Below, piece by piece: positions 18,306 to 29,083 of a stretch of 64,000 bases of DNA. The position numbers and the translations under genes are program-made. This DNA is from Paracoccus ravus (GTDB lineage: Bacteria; Pseudomonadota; Alphaproteobacteria; Rhodobacterales; Rhodobacteraceae). Location of the stretch: assembly GCF_004522175.1 (NCBI RefSeq), contig NZ_SDEB01000012.1, positions 1-64,000 of the forward strand, in the 5' to 3' direction. Under the pieces are notes generated by a model. It was not told the DNA's origin, made no database searches, and saw only the letters and a program-made list of their open reading frames with translations. Numbering within the stretch: position 1 is the first letter of the stretch; each line of letters starts with the position of its first letter.

Positions 18306-19088
18306 TTACTCAGCCCAATTGGGTTTTCTCTTTTCAAAGAACGCGTTGATACCTTCTTGTGCTTCCGCGCCTTCCCAGACGCGGACGAGCGCGTCGATGG
18401 TTGCTTCGATCACATCAGCGTCGATGCGGGGTCCGAGGCTGCGGGTCAGGCGCTTGGCCTCGGCCACCGCGCCCGGGGCGCAGGCGAGATAGGGCGCGAC
18501 CTCGGCCTCGATCGCGGCGTCAAGGATATCGGTGTCGGCGAGACCGGCAAGCAGATCCAGCCGCACCGCCTCGTCGGCGCTGAAGAGCCGCGCGGACATG
18601 AAGACGCGGCGCGCCTTGCCCTCGCCCAGCCGCGCGATGACATAGGGGCCGATGGTGGCGGGGATCAGACCAAGCCGGGTCTCGGTCAGGCCGAAGCGGG
18701 CCTCCGGGACCGCCACGGCCACGTCGCAGACCGAGATCATGCCGAGGCCGCCGCCGAAGGCATTGCCCTGCACCCTCCCGATCAGCGGTTTCGGCAGCGT
18801 GTTCAGCGCCTGCAGCATCAGCGCCAACTCCCGCGCCCCGGCGCGGCGGGTCGCGGCGTCCGCCGCCATCTGCGCCTGCATCCAGCCCAGATCGCCCCCG
18901 GCGCAGAAGCTTTTGCCCTCGGCGGCCAGCACCACGACGCGCACGGCGGGGTCAGCGCCCAGGCGGCCGGCGGCCTCGGTCAGCTCGGCGATCATCTGAG
19001 CGGAAAGCGCATTGTGCTTCTCGGGCCGCGCCAGCCACAGATGGGCCAAGCCGCGCGCGTCGGTTTCAATGCGGATCGTTTCCATCAT
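18306..19088 (-). CDS. liuC: Methylglutaconyl-CoA hydratase (enoyl-CoA hydratase family)
   Basis: 260 aa crotonase. GKSFCAGGDLGWM (about residues 88-100) and GNAFGGGLGMISVCDVAVA (about 130-148) form the oxyanion hole; GLIPATIGPYV follows. By position in the leucine operon it hydrates 3-methylglutaconyl-CoA to HMG-CoA; sequence alone shows only the superfamily. It overlaps the end of mvaB by 4 bp (ATGA) and is the last gene of the operon. Confidence 0.88.
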   Translation of the reverse strand: MMETIRIETDARGLAHLWLARPEKHNALSAQMIAELTEAAGRLGADPAVRVVVLAAEGKSFCAGGDLGWMQAQMAADAATRRAGARELALMLQALNTLPKPLIGRVQGNAFGGGLGMISVCDVAVAVPEARFGLTETRLGLIPATIGPYVIARLGEGKARRVFMSARLFSADEAVRLDLLAGLADTDILDAAIEAEVAPYLACAPGAVAEAKRLTRSLGPRIDADVIEATIDALVRVWEGAEAQEGINAFFEKRKPNWAE

Positions 19089-19942
19089 GCACCTCCTGCC
19101 CGAAGCGCGCGGGCGAATTCGGCAGCTTCAGTGATCACCGCCGGGTCAATCCCCGTCTCATAGCCCCGCGCGGCAAGATGCGCGGCAACGGCCTCGGTCG
19201 CGACATTGCCCCGTGCACCCGGCGCATAGGGACAGCCACCAAGCCCGCCGACGGCGGCGTCAAAGACCCGCAGCCCGCGCGCAAGGCTTGCGTCGATATT
19301 CTGCAACGCCCGGCCCGCCGTGTCGTGGAAATGCCCGGCCAGCCTGTCGGGCGGCAATTCGTCCAGAACAGCCGACAGCATCGCATCCACCGTCTCGGGG
19401 CGTCCCTGCCCGATCGTGTCGCCAAGGCTGACCTCGTAACAGCCCAGATCGCGCAGGGCGGCCACGACGCGGGCAACATTCCCGGGCGGCACCGGCCCGT
19501 CGAAGGGGCAATCCGTCACCACCGAGACATAGCCGCGCATGGGGATACCATCGGCCCGCGCGGCTTCGGCCAAAGGCGCGAAGCGTTCGAGGCTTTCGGC
19601 GATGGTCGCGTTCAGGTTCGCGCGTGAAAAACCCTCCGAGGCCGAGGCGAAGACCGCGACCTCATCCGCCCGCGCGGCGCGCGCCGCCTCGTAGCCCTTC
19701 ACATTCGGGGTCAGCACGGCGTAGCTCACGCCCGGTGCGCGGCTGATGCCCGCCATGACCTCGGCCGCATCGGCCAGTTGCGGCACCCATTTCGGGCTGA
19801 CAAAGCTCGTGACCTCGATGCGGCGGAACCCGGCGCGAGACAGCATGTCCACCAGCGCGATCTTGTCGGCAGCGGGGATCAGGCGCCTTTCGTTCTGTAG
19901 CCCGTCGCGTGGGCTCATTTCAAATATTTCAGCGCGTTGCAT
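19085..19942 (-). CDS. mvaB: Hydroxymethylglutaryl-CoA lyase
   Basis: 285 aa TIM barrel. The N-terminal metal and substrate site is EMSPRDGLQNE (residues 7-17). SLGDTIGQGRP and GHFHDTAGRALQN hold further metal ligands. GLGGCPYAPGARGNVATE carries the catalytic cysteine of the HMG-CoA lyase signature. It splits HMG-CoA into acetyl-CoA and acetoacetate, the final step of leucine degradation. Its start overlaps the preceding GST gene by 14 bp and its stop overlaps liuC by 4 bp, so expression is coupled on both sides. Confidence 0.95.
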   Translation of the reverse strand: MQRAEIFEMSPRDGLQNERRLIPAADKIALVDMLSRAGFRRIEVTSFVSPKWVPQLADAAEVMAGISRAPGVSYAVLTPNVKGYEAARAARADEVAVFASASEGFSRANLNATIAESLERFAPLAEAARADGIPMRGYVSVVTDCPFDGPVPPGNVARVVAALRDLGCYEVSLGDTIGQGRPETVDAMLSAVLDELPPDRLAGHFHDTAGRALQNIDASLARGLRVFDAAVGGLGGCPYAPGARGNVATEAVAAHLAARGYETGIDPAVITEAAEFARALRAGGA

Positions 19943-20600
19943 CGGGAAGCTCGTAAAAGTCGCGTTGATAGATCACCGGGGTTCCGGGCGCGGGTAGCGC
20001 CGCCTGAAACGCAGGGCGAGCGGCACAGCGGGCGGCATAAGCCGCAAGCGCCGGGCGGTCGTTGAGGCGCACGAAGCGCCCCGCGATCCAGACCGAATAG
20101 CCGACCTGACAATCGACGGCCGAGAATTTGCTCAGCAGCCAGTCCGAATTCTCGACATGCCTTTCGACCAGCGTCAGCGCGCGAGAGAGCCGCGCGGCTT
20201 CAAGCTTCATCACCGTCTGCGAGCGCTGCGAAGGCTCGCGCAGGAAGACATGCGATTGCGTCAGGTTCGCGACATGCTGGGCGAGGGTCTCGCCGAAATG
20301 CAGCCAGTCGAGCCATGCCAGCCGTCCCGCCTCGCCCGGCGCACGGCCCAGATGCGGCGCGCGGGTCTCGCACAGCCATTCGGTCATCGCCCCGGATTCG
20401 TGGATCACCACCGTCCCATCGCGCAGCGCGGGCACCCGGCCGACCGGATGGATCGCGTCATAGGGCGGTCGCCGCATCGAGCCATCGGTCATGCTCATCT
20501 CGACCAGATCGAATTCGCAGCCGATCTCGTGGAGCAGCCACAGGATCCGCATCGAGCGCGACAGCGGCACATGCCAGAGCGTCAGGTCAGGCATCGACAT
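19929..20600 (-). CDS. Glutathione S-transferase family protein in the leucine operon
   Basis: 223 aa. The thioredoxin-like N-terminus LTLWHVPLSRSMRILWLLHEIG ends in the usual cis-proline turn (GRVPALRDG) and the ESGAMTEWL glutathione-contact motif. An all-helical C-terminal domain follows, with the family N-capping region DCQVGYSVWIAGRF. The gene overlaps mccA upstream by 14 bp and mvaB downstream by 14 bp, so it is clearly part of this operon although no GST step is known in leucine degradation. It may scavenge reactive enoyl-CoA or aldehyde by-products; that role is inference. Confidence 0.88.
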   Translation of the reverse strand: MSMPDLTLWHVPLSRSMRILWLLHEIGCEFDLVEMSMTDGSMRRPPYDAIHPVGRVPALRDGTVVIHESGAMTEWLCETRAPHLGRAPGEAGRLAWLDWLHFGETLAQHVANLTQSHVFLREPSQRSQTVMKLEAARLSRALTLVERHVENSDWLLSKFSAVDCQVGYSVWIAGRFVRLNDRPALAAYAARCAARPAFQAALPAPGTPVIYQRDFYELPDATR

Positions 20601-22515
20601 CCTCTTCCAGCCGGATCAGCGCCGCGCCGGCCTCGACCTGATCGCCGGGCTGCGCCAGCACCTCGGCCACGCGCCCGTCGCGGGCGGCGGTCAGGCTGTG
20701 CTCCATCTTCATCGCCTCGAGGATCGCCAGCCGGTCGCCCGCCGCGACCTCCTGCCCGGGCGTGACGAAGACCGCCTTGACCAACCCCGGCATGGGCGAC
20801 AGCGTCAGCCCGCCGCCGACCTCATCTCCGCCACGCGCCAGCGGATCGAGCGGCACAAGGGTCAGCGAGCGCCCGCCGAAGACGCTGGTCCCGGCGGCAT
20901 GGCTCACGATGCGCGAACGCCGCGGCTTTCCATCGACCCACCAGCGCCCGCCCTCATGCCGGATCTCATGCGCGACGCCTTGCAACGTGACCCGGGCCGC
21001 TCCGGGGCCAAGGACCTCCAGCATCGCCTCGCCGCTCTCCCAAGAAATCGTCCGGCGCAAGGGCTGCCACAGGGTGATGCCGCCCCGGACCAGCGGATCG
21101 GCTAGCCCCGCCAGGCCCAGCACCGCTAATACCCGCGTCGCGGGATCGGGTTCCGAGGCCTCGGTCAGCGCGGCGAGGTCGCGGGCGATCAACCCGGTAT
21201 CGACCTCGCCTTGGCCGAAGCCCTCATGCCGGGTCAGCGCGATCAGGAAGTCGAGATTGGTGACCGAGCCCGCCACCTCGGTATCGCAAAGCGCTGCCTC
21301 CAAGGCGCGCAGCGCGATGGCGCGGGTCGCGCCATGCGTCACCACCTTCGCGATCATCGGGTCGTACCACGGGCTGATCGCATCCCCCGGACGCACGCCA
21401 GACTCGATGCGGGCCGCCGCGGGGAATTGCAGATGTGCCAGCGTGCCCGTCGCCGGCAGGAAGCCTGCCGGCACGTCCTCGGCGTAAAGCCGCGCCTCGA
21501 AAGCATGGCCCGAGATGCGCAGTTCCTCCTGCCGCGCGGGCAAGGGCTCGCCGCTCGCCACGCGCAGCTGCCATTCGACGAGATCGACGCCGGTGATCGC
21601 CTCGGTCACCGGATGCTCGACCTGCAGGCGGGTATTCATCTCCATGAACCAGAAGCCGTCCGGGCGCAGGCCGCGGCTGCCATCGACGATGAATTCGATG
21701 GTGCCGGCGCCGGAATAGCCAATGGTCTCGGCGGCGCGCACGGCGGCGGCGCCCATGGCGGCGCGCATCTCGGGCGTCATGCCGGGCGCCGGGGCTTCCT
21801 CGATCACCTTCTGGTGGCGGCGCTGGAGCGAGCAGTCGCGCTCGAAGAGGTGCACCGCGCGGCTGCCGTCGCCGAAGACCTGGACCTCGATATGGCGGGG
21901 CCGTTGGATGTATTTCTCGATCAGCACGGCGGGGTTGCCGAAAGCGGTCAGGGCCTCGCCCTGCGCCGAGGCGAGCGCATCGGCGAAATCGCCCGGCCGT
22001 TCGACCATCCGCATGCCCTTGCCGCCGCCGCCCGCCACCGCCTTGATGAGCACCGGATAGCCGATCGCCCCGGCCTGCGCGGCCAGGTGCCCGGGGTCCT
22101 GCTCCGCCCCGTGATAGCCCGGCACGACCGGGACGCCGGCCTCTTCCATCAGCGCCTTGGCCGAATCCTTGAGGCCCATTTTGCGGATCGCCTCGGCAGA
22201 GGGGCCGATGAAGACCAGCCCCGCCGCCCTGACCACATCGACGAAGTCGGGGTTCTCGCTGAGGAACCCATAGCCCGGATGGATTGCCTGCGCGCCGGTC
22301 TCCTTCGCCGCGGCGATGATGGCATCGCCCCGCAGATAGCTGTCGCGGGGCGCAGGGCCACCGATATGCACCGCCTCATCGGCCATGGCGACATGGCGGC
22401 TGGCGCGGTCGGCATCGGAATAAACCGCGACCGTGCGCACACCCAGGCGGCGGGCAGTGTCGATGACGCGGCAGGCGATCTCGCCACGATTGGCGATCAG
22501 GATCTTCTGGAACAT
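20587..22515 (-). CDS. mccA: Methylcrotonyl-CoA carboxylase biotin-containing alpha subunit
   Basis: 642 aa. The biotin carboxylase part (1-450) has the ATP-grasp loop GGGGKGMRMV, KYIQRPRHIEVQVFGDG and EMNTRLQVEHPVTE. A C-terminal biotinyl domain ends with EAMKMEHSL, where the lysine carries biotin. It carboxylates 3-methylcrotonyl-CoA together with mccB. Sequence alone does not separate it from propionyl-CoA carboxylase; the operon context (ivd, mvaB, liuC) does. It is separated from mccB by the macrodomain gene and repeat copy 2. The start ATG is at 22515. Confidence 0.93.
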   Translation of the reverse strand: MFQKILIANRGEIACRVIDTARRLGVRTVAVYSDADRASRHVAMADEAVHIGGPAPRDSYLRGDAIIAAAKETGAQAIHPGYGFLSENPDFVDVVRAAGLVFIGPSAEAIRKMGLKDSAKALMEEAGVPVVPGYHGAEQDPGHLAAQAGAIGYPVLIKAVAGGGGKGMRMVERPGDFADALASAQGEALTAFGNPAVLIEKYIQRPRHIEVQVFGDGSRAVHLFERDCSLQRRHQKVIEEAPAPGMTPEMRAAMGAAAVRAAETIGYSGAGTIEFIVDGSRGLRPDGFWFMEMNTRLQVEHPVTEAITGVDLVEWQLRVASGEPLPARQEELRISGHAFEARLYAEDVPAGFLPATGTLAHLQFPAAARIESGVRPGDAISPWYDPMIAKVVTHGATRAIALRALEAALCDTEVAGSVTNLDFLIALTRHEGFGQGEVDTGLIARDLAALTEASEPDPATRVLAVLGLAGLADPLVRGGITLWQPLRRTISWESGEAMLEVLGPGAARVTLQGVAHEIRHEGGRWWVDGKPRRSRIVSHAAGTSVFGGRSLTLVPLDPLARGGDEVGGGLTLSPMPGLVKAVFVTPGQEVAAGDRLAILEAMKMEHSLTAARDGRVAEVLAQPGDQVEAGAALIRLEEDVDA

Positions 22516-22542
22516 GCGGCGGCTCTTCTGGAGAGGGAGGCG

Positions 22543-22590
22543 GCGGGGGTTTCACACCCCCGCACCCCCGTGGGATATTTGGGCAAGAAA
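22543..22590 (-). repeat. Intergenic repeat with hairpin, copy 2 (inside the leucine operon)
   Basis: On the minus strand it begins TTTCTTGCCCAAATATCCCA and ends GCGGGGGT-GTGAA-ACCCCCGC (22563-22543), an 8-bp hairpin. Compared with copy 1 at 11841, the first stem pair is G-C instead of C-G and the last is T-A instead of C-G, so the pairing is kept. It lies between the macrodomain gene stop (22595) and the mccA start (22515), inside one operon, so it cannot be a simple end-of-operon signal. Confidence 0.82.
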
Positions 22591-22594
22591 GAAC

Positions 22595-23092
22595 TCATCC
22601 GCACGCCTCGGCAAGAATACGGGCGGTGGCGGCGTCATAGGCGACCAAGGTCACGGCGAGGTTCTCGCGAAAAGCGCGAATGCTTCGCACCGCGATCCGA
22701 GCCGCGCGATCCGCAGGGAAACCATAGATCCCGGTCGAAATGGCGGGAAAGGCAATGCTTGACAGGCTATGGTCAAGGGCGAGCGTCAGTGCATTGCGGT
22801 AACAGGCCGCGAGGAGATCATCCTCGCCCAGCGCCCCGCCGCGCCAGACCGGGCCGACGGCATGGATGACATGGCGGGCGGGCAGGTCATGGCCAAGGGT
22901 GATGCGGGCTTCGCCCGTCGGGCAGCCGCCAAGCTTGCGGCATTCTGCGATGAGGCCCGGCCCCGCCGCGCGATGGATCGCGCCATCGACCCCGCCACCG
23001 CCCAGAAGCGTCCGGTTCGCGGCATTGACGATGGCATCCAGCGCGAGGGTGGTGATGTCGCCTTGCCAGATGGTGATCGGCTGCGCGGCCAT
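22595..23092 (-). CDS. Macrodomain protein (O-acetyl-ADP-ribose deacetylase-like)
   Basis: 165 aa, a stand-alone macrodomain of the MacroD/YmdB type. [22 protein letters not shown] (about residues 17-38) contains the catalytic Asn and Asp and the ADP-ribose phosphate loop. [10 protein letters not shown] and [12 protein letters not shown] complete the pocket. Such enzymes hydrolyse O-acetyl-ADP-ribose or remove mono-ADP-ribose from proteins. It sits 3 nt after mccB and before mccA, embedded in the leucine operon. A link to deacylation chemistry and acyl-CoA flux is a reasonable inference. Confidence 0.93.
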   Translation of the reverse strand: MAAQPITIWQGDITTLALDAIVNAANRTLLGGGGVDGAIHRAAGPGLIAECRKLGGCPTGEARITLGHDLPARHVIHAVGPVWRGGALGEDDLLAACYRNALTLALDHSLSSIAFPAISTGIYGFPADRAARIAVRSIRAFRENLAVTLVAYDAATARILAEACG

Positions 23093-23095
23093 GGG

Positions 23096-24696
<1,601 letters not shown>

Positions 24697-24700
<4 letters not shown>

Positions 24701-25155
24701 GGATCGCGCATGTTCCTGAGTTCGAGGGCCCGGCGGGCCGTATGTTCCAACTGGCAATAGAGGGTCGAGGTCGTCTGCATCGTGCCCCCCTCGTAGCGGA
24801 GGCCCTCGGCTTCGCAATCGGCGTCGCGCAGGCCGATCCAGGATTTCTGGGCCACCTTCAGCTTGTCGGCGATGCCCGGCCTGTCCTTGAAATGGTCCCG
24901 CGTCTCTTTGTATTCGCGGTTCAGGGCCTCATCCCATTCCTTCCGCTCGGCTTCGATGCAGGTGTTGATCTGCACGGTCGTCTCGCCGGTCCAAGCCTGG
25001 CAGGCGCGTGCCGCGATCCCGATACAATCGGCATCCGCGCGGCCGCGTGGCGCGTCACGAAGACAGATTTCGATCAGCGCGCCGTCGATCGGGCTGTCCT
25101 GCGCGAGGGCCGGAAATGGCAGGGTGAGAAGGAGCAGGGCAAAGGGTTTCAGCAT
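24697..25155 (-). CDS. LprI-like (DUF1311) exported protein in the leucine operon
   Basis: 152 aa with a clean signal peptide ([18 protein letters not shown]). Cysteine-rich repeats include [30 protein letters not shown] and [14 protein letters not shown], and the block [11 protein letters not shown] is diagnostic of DUF1311. LprI of mycobacteria inhibits lysozyme; most members are uncharacterised periplasmic proteins. Its stop overlaps the mccB start (ATGA), and it begins 20 bp after ivd, so it is co-transcribed and coupled with cytosolic leucine-degrading enzymes. Why an exported protein sits there is unclear. Confidence 0.87.
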
Positions 25156-25175
25156 AATCCATCCTCGGAATGGGA

Positions 25176-26336
25176 TCAGGCCAGTTCCATCAACTGGCGT
25201 CCGATTAGCATACGCCGGATTTCCGAGGTTCCCGCGCCGATTTCCATGAGCTTGGCGTCGCGGAAGAGCCGGCTCACCACAGAATCGTTGAGGAAGCCCG
25301 CGCCGCCCAGCGCCTGCACGGCCTGATGCGCCTGCACCATGGCCTGCTCGCTGGCGTAAAGCACCGCGCCCGCCGCGTCCTGTCGCGTCACCTTGCCCGC
25401 ATCGCAGGCCCTCGCCACCTCATAGACATAGGCCCGCGCCGTGTTCAGCGCGACATACATATCGGCGATCTTGCCCTGCATCAGCTGGAACGAGCCGATG
25501 GGCTGGCCGAACTGCTTGCGGTCGCGCAGATAGGGGACAACCTCGTCGAGACAGGCGGCCATGATCCCGGTGCCGATGCCGGATAGCACCAGCCGCTCGT
25601 AATCGAGGCCCGACATCAGCACGCGGACGCCTTTGCCCTCGGCCCCCAGCACGTTCTCGAAGGGCAGCTCGCAATCCTCGAAGATCAGCTCGCCCGTATT
25701 CGAGCCGCGCATCCCCAGCTTGTCGAAATGCGGGCTGGTGGAAAAACCCTTCATGCCGCGCTCGACGATGAAGGCGGTGATGCCCTTGCTGCCCGCCTCG
25801 GGATCGGTCTTGGCATAGACGACCAGCGTGTCGGCATCCGGCGCATTGGTGATCCAGTATTTATTCCCGTTCAGCACATAGCGGTCATTGCGCTTCTCGG
25901 CGCGCAGCTTCATGGACACGACATCGCTGCCCGCGCCTTCCTCGGACATGGCGAGCGCGCCGACTGCCTCGCCCGAGCAGAGCCTGGGCAAATATTTCGC
26001 GCGCTGTTCGTCCGTGCCGTTCAACTTGATCTGGTTCACGCAAAGGTTCGAATGCGCGCCGTAAGACAGGCTCACACTGGCCGAAGCCCGCGCGATTTCT
26101 TCGGTCACCACGACATGGGCCAGATAGCCCATGCCCGCCCCGCCCCATTCCTCGGAGACGGTGACGCCCAGAAGGCCCAGCTCGCCCATTTCGCGCCAAA
26201 GTTCATTCGGGAAAGCATTCGAGCGGTCGACCTCGGCGGCGATCGGCTTCACGCGTTCCTGCGCCCAGCGATGCACCATCTCGCGCAGCGCGTTCACATC
26301 CTCGCCCAGATCGAATTCCATCCCCGACGTGAACAT
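25176..26336 (-). CDS. ivd: Isovaleryl-CoA dehydrogenase
   Basis: 386 aa from the ATG at 26336, preceded by GGGAGG; 24 extra upstream codons are unlikely. The acyl-CoA dehydrogenase motifs are [20 protein letters not shown] and [12 protein letters not shown]. The catalytic base appears to be the Glu in [10 protein letters not shown], the position used by isovaleryl-CoA dehydrogenases, whereas the C-terminal position used by medium-chain enzymes is Gly ([10 protein letters not shown]). It oxidises isovaleryl-CoA to 3-methylcrotonyl-CoA with FAD, passing electrons to ETF. First gene of the leucine operon, with a palindromic operator candidate upstream. Confidence 0.95.
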   Translation of the reverse strand: MFTSGMEFDLGEDVNALREMVHRWAQERVKPIAAEVDRSNAFPNELWREMGELGLLGVTVSEEWGGAGMGYLAHVVVTEEIARASASVSLSYGAHSNLCVNQIKLNGTDEQRAKYLPRLCSGEAVGALAMSEEGAGSDVVSMKLRAEKRNDRYVLNGNKYWITNAPDADTLVVYAKTDPEAGSKGITAFIVERGMKGFSTSPHFDKLGMRGSNTGELIFEDCELPFENVLGAEGKGVRVLMSGLDYERLVLSGIGTGIMAACLDEVVPYLRDRKQFGQPIGSFQLMQGKIADMYVALNTARAYVYEVARACDAGKVTRQDAAGAVLYASEQAMVQAHQAVQALGGAGFLNDSVVSRLFRDAKLMEIGAGTSEIRRMLIGRQLMELA

Positions 26337-26356
26337 GCGCCAACCCTCCCATTTAT

Positions 26357-26370
26357 TGAACAGTCGTTCA
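26357..26370 (-). promoter_or_regulatory. Operator candidate upstream of the leucine operon
   Basis: TGAAC-AGTC-GTTCA is a perfect 5-4-5 inverted repeat 20 bp upstream of the ivd start, in an AT-rich patch. The geometry resembles TetR-family operators of catabolic operons. No regulator gene is adjacent, so the regulator is not identifiable here. Confidence 0.5.
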
Positions 26371-26506
26371 TTTAACGTGTTTATGCGAAGCGAATCCCGA
26401 CGGGTCAAGGGCGATCGGCGCGCGATCGGCCCTTATGCGCCGAGGATGCGTTGACTTGCGCCATGGGGCAAGCGATCCAGACGGCGGAAAATCAAGGGAG
26501 ATGGCG

Positions 26507-27034
26507 ATGCTGGCGCGTTTGCTGATCGCCCGCCACGCACCGAAACTCGGGACCGGGCTTGCCGGGCGGCAGGATGTGGGGGCGGATTGCTCGGATCTCG
26601 CGGCACTTGGCTGGCTGCGGGACCGGATGCGGACAGATACGGTCTGGTCGAGCCCGGCTTTGCGCTGCCGCCAGACCAGTGCCGCCATGGGGTTTCAGCC
26701 CCAGCTTGTCCCCGATCTGTGGGAGCAGGACTTCGGGATCTACGAAGGCGCGAGCCTGCCCGACCTCGGGCCACTGGGTCACGCCGAGCTTGCCGCCTAT
26801 CGGCCCGAGGGCGGCGAAAGTTTTCTCGACATGACGGCGCGGGTGCAGCCCGTGCTGGAGGCCGCGCGGGGCGAGATCGCGATCATCGCCCATGCCGGGA
26901 CGGTGCGCGCGGCGCTCGCGCTGGCGGTCGGACCGGCGGCGCTGTCCTTTCTGGTCGCGCCGCTGTCTTTGACGATCCTGACCCGCTATCCGAATGGCTG
27001 GGGCGTGGATTGCGTCAATCGCAAGGCCCCGTGA
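26507..27034 (+). CDS. Histidine phosphatase family protein
   Basis: 175 aa. The phosphohistidine motif is present as LLIARHAP (RHA instead of the more usual RHG) at residues 5-12, and the second active-site histidine is in IIAHAGTVRAAL. This is the phosphoglycerate-mutase-like fold; family members include CobC alpha-ribazole phosphatase and SixA. The substrate is unknown and no cobalamin genes are adjacent. The ATG at 26507 was chosen because AAGGGAG stands six bases before it, while the ATG at 26501 abuts the ribosome site. It diverges from ivd and converges on hemC. Confidence 0.78.
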   Translation: MLARLLIARHAPKLGTGLAGRQDVGADCSDLAALGWLRDRMRTDTVWSSPALRCRQTSAAMGFQPQLVPDLWEQDFGIYEGASLPDLGPLGHAELAAYRPEGGESFLDMTARVQPVLEAARGEIAIIAHAGTVRAALALAVGPAALSFLVAPLSLTILTRYPNGWGVDCVNRKAP

Positions 27035-27035
27035 T

Positions 27036-27977
27036 TCAGCGCGGCTCGAAGAAACCGGCAGGCGCGCGGGACAAAAGCTCTTCGGCCAGATCGAGGCCCA
27101 TGTCCTTGCCATCGCCCAGCCCGCCCAGCCGCTCGGAGGCAATCACCTCGCCGCCATCGGGGCGCAGGATCTCGCCGCGCAGACGCAAGCGGTCGCCCTC
27201 GATCTCGGCAAGCCCAGCGATGGGGGTCTGGCAAGAGCCGTCGAGGCGCAGAAGGAAGGCGCGTTCGGCCTCGACCCGCAGCGCCGAAGGCGCGTGATTG
27301 ATCGCGGCAAGCAAGGTCGCGGCCCGCGCATCCGAGGCGCGGCGCTCGACGCCAATGCAGCCCTGCGCCACGGCGGGCAGCATCTCATCCGACTCGACCG
27401 CCCCGCGCGCGACATGGGTCAGGCCCAGCCGCGTCAGCCCCGCCATCGCGAGGAAAGTCGCGACCGCAACGCCGTCTTCCAGCTTTTTCAGGCGGGTCTG
27501 GACGTTTCCTCGAAACTCGACGAGCTTCAGATCCGGGCGACGCGCCGCCAATTGTGCGCGACGGCGCAGGCTCGACGAGCCGACCACCGCGCCTTGCGGC
27601 AGTTCCGCGATGCTGCCGTAAAGATTTGACACGAAAGCATCCCGCACATCCTCACGCGGCAGGTAGCAGTCGATCAGCAAACCCTCGGGTTGCAGGGTCG
27701 GCATGTCCTTCATCGAATGCACGGCGATGTCTATGGCGCCTTCGGTCAGCGCCTCCTCGATCTCGCGGGTGAACAGCCCCTTGCCGCCGATCTCTTTCAG
27801 CGGGCGGTCCAGCACGCGGTCGCCGGTCGTCTTGATGATGACGATCTCGAAGGCGGCCTCGGGCAGGCCATGCGCGGCCATCAGCCGGTCGCGGGTTTCA
27901 TGGGCTTGCGCGAGCGCCAGCGCCGAGCCGCGCGTGCCGATGCGAAGGGGGGTCCGGGGGTCAGGCATCTGGGTCAT
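27036..27977 (-). CDS. hemC: Hydroxymethylbilane synthase (porphobilinogen deaminase)
   Basis: 313 aa. LRIGTRGSALALAQA is the N-terminal signature. HSMKDMP places the catalytic Asp at residue 91, and DGSCQTPIAG places the Cys that anchors the dipyrromethane cofactor at about 249. It polymerises four porphobilinogens into hydroxymethylbilane for heme. The long open frame extends far upstream, but the ATG at 27977 is the natural start; upstream sequence overlaps hemE antisense. It diverges from hemE with a 75-bp spacer, so the two heme genes may share control. Confidence 0.97.
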   Translation of the reverse strand: MTQMPDPRTPLRIGTRGSALALAQAHETRDRLMAAHGLPEAAFEIVIIKTTGDRVLDRPLKEIGGKGLFTREIEEALTEGAIDIAVHSMKDMPTLQPEGLLIDCYLPREDVRDAFVSNLYGSIAELPQGAVVGSSSLRRRAQLAARRPDLKLVEFRGNVQTRLKKLEDGVAVATFLAMAGLTRLGLTHVARGAVESDEMLPAVAQGCIGVERRASDARAATLLAAINHAPSALRVEAERAFLLRLDGSCQTPIAGLAEIEGDRLRLRGEILRPDGGEVIASERLGGLGDGKDMGLDLAEELLSRAPAGFFEPR

Positions 27978-28052
27978 GGCCAAGGGCTTAGCGCCCCCCC
28001 GCGCCCTTGACAACGGGAACCCACGCGCCATGAAGGCATGAACGAGGTGAAC

Positions 28053-29081
28053 ATGTCCCAGAAGACCATTCTGCGTGCCCTTGCGGGCGAAACCCAGGCC
28101 ATTCCGCCTGTCTGGATGATGCGTCAGGCCGGGCGCTACCTGCCGGAATACCGCGCGACCCGCGCCGAGGCCGGCGACTTTTTGTCGCTGTGCTACAATC
28201 CCGACCTCGCCGCCGAGGTCACCCTGCAGCCGATCCGCCGCTATGGATTCGATGCCGCGATCCTGTTCGCGGACATCCTGCTGATCCCGCAGGCGCTGGG
28301 GCTGGACCTGTGGTTCGCGACCGGCGAGGGTCCGCGGCTCTCGACGATCACCCGCGCGCACGAGGTCGCCCGCCTGAAGCCCGTCGAGGCGATCCACGAA
28401 ACCCTTTCCCCGATCTACGAGACCGTACGCATCCTGTCGCGCGAGCTTCCGCGCGAGACCACGCTGATCGGCTTTGCCGGCGCGCCCTGGACGGTCGCGA
28501 CCTATATGATCGCCGGTCGCGGCACCCCGGACCAAGGCCCGGCCCATGCCTTCAAGGCGGCGGACCGCGCCGCCTTCACCCAACTTATCGAGCGCGTGAC
28601 CGAGGCGACCATCGCCTATCTCTCGGCCCAGATCGAGGCCGGGGCCGAGGTGGTGAAGCTCTTCGATAGCTGGGCTGGATCGCTGCAAGGCGCAGATTTC
28701 CACGATTTTGCGCTTCAGCCCGCGCAACGCATCATCGCCGCGCTGAAGACCCGCTACCCGCATATCCCGGTCATCGCCTTCCCGCGCGAGGCAGGTCCCC
28801 GCTATGCCGGGTTTGCCCGCGCCACCGGGGCGGATTGCGTGGCGCTCGACAATTCCGTCAGCGCCGACTGGGCGGCGGCCGAGGTCCAGAAGGATGGCTG
28901 TGTGCAGGGCAACCTCGACCCGAAGCTGCTGGTGTCCGGCGGGGCCGCGCTCGAAACCGAGACGCGCCGCGTGGTGCAGGCCTTCTCTAAGGGGCCGCAT
29001 ATCTTCAACCTTGGCCATGGCATCACTCCGGATGCCGATCCCGAGAATGTCGCGCGCATGATCGCGGCGATCCGGGGCTGA
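28053..29081 (+). CDS. hemE: Uroporphyrinogen decarboxylase
   Basis: 342 aa from the ATG at 28053, which has GAGG five bases upstream; an ATG at 28038 would add five residues. [13 protein letters not shown] is the N-terminal signature with the substrate arginines. FADILLIP carries the catalytic Asp. [13 protein letters not shown] is the second signature. It converts uroporphyrinogen III to coproporphyrinogen III, the substrate of HemF. It diverges from hemC and is followed 2 nt later by a transporter gene. Confidence 0.97.
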   Translation: MSQKTILRALAGETQAIPPVWMMRQAGRYLPEYRATRAEAGDFLSLCYNPDLAAEVTLQPIRRYGFDAAILFADILLIPQALGLDLWFATGEGPRLSTITRAHEVARLKPVEAIHETLSPIYETVRILSRELPRETTLIGFAGAPWTVATYMIAGRGTPDQGPAHAFKAADRAAFTQLIERVTEATIAYLSAQIEAGAEVVKLFDSWAGSLQGADFHDFALQPAQRIIAALKTRYPHIPVIAFPREAGPRYAGFARATGADCVALDNSVSADWAAAEVQKDGCVQGNLDPKLLVSGGAALETETRRVVQAFSKGPHIFNLGHGITPDADPENVARMIAAIRG

Positions 29082-29083
29082 GC

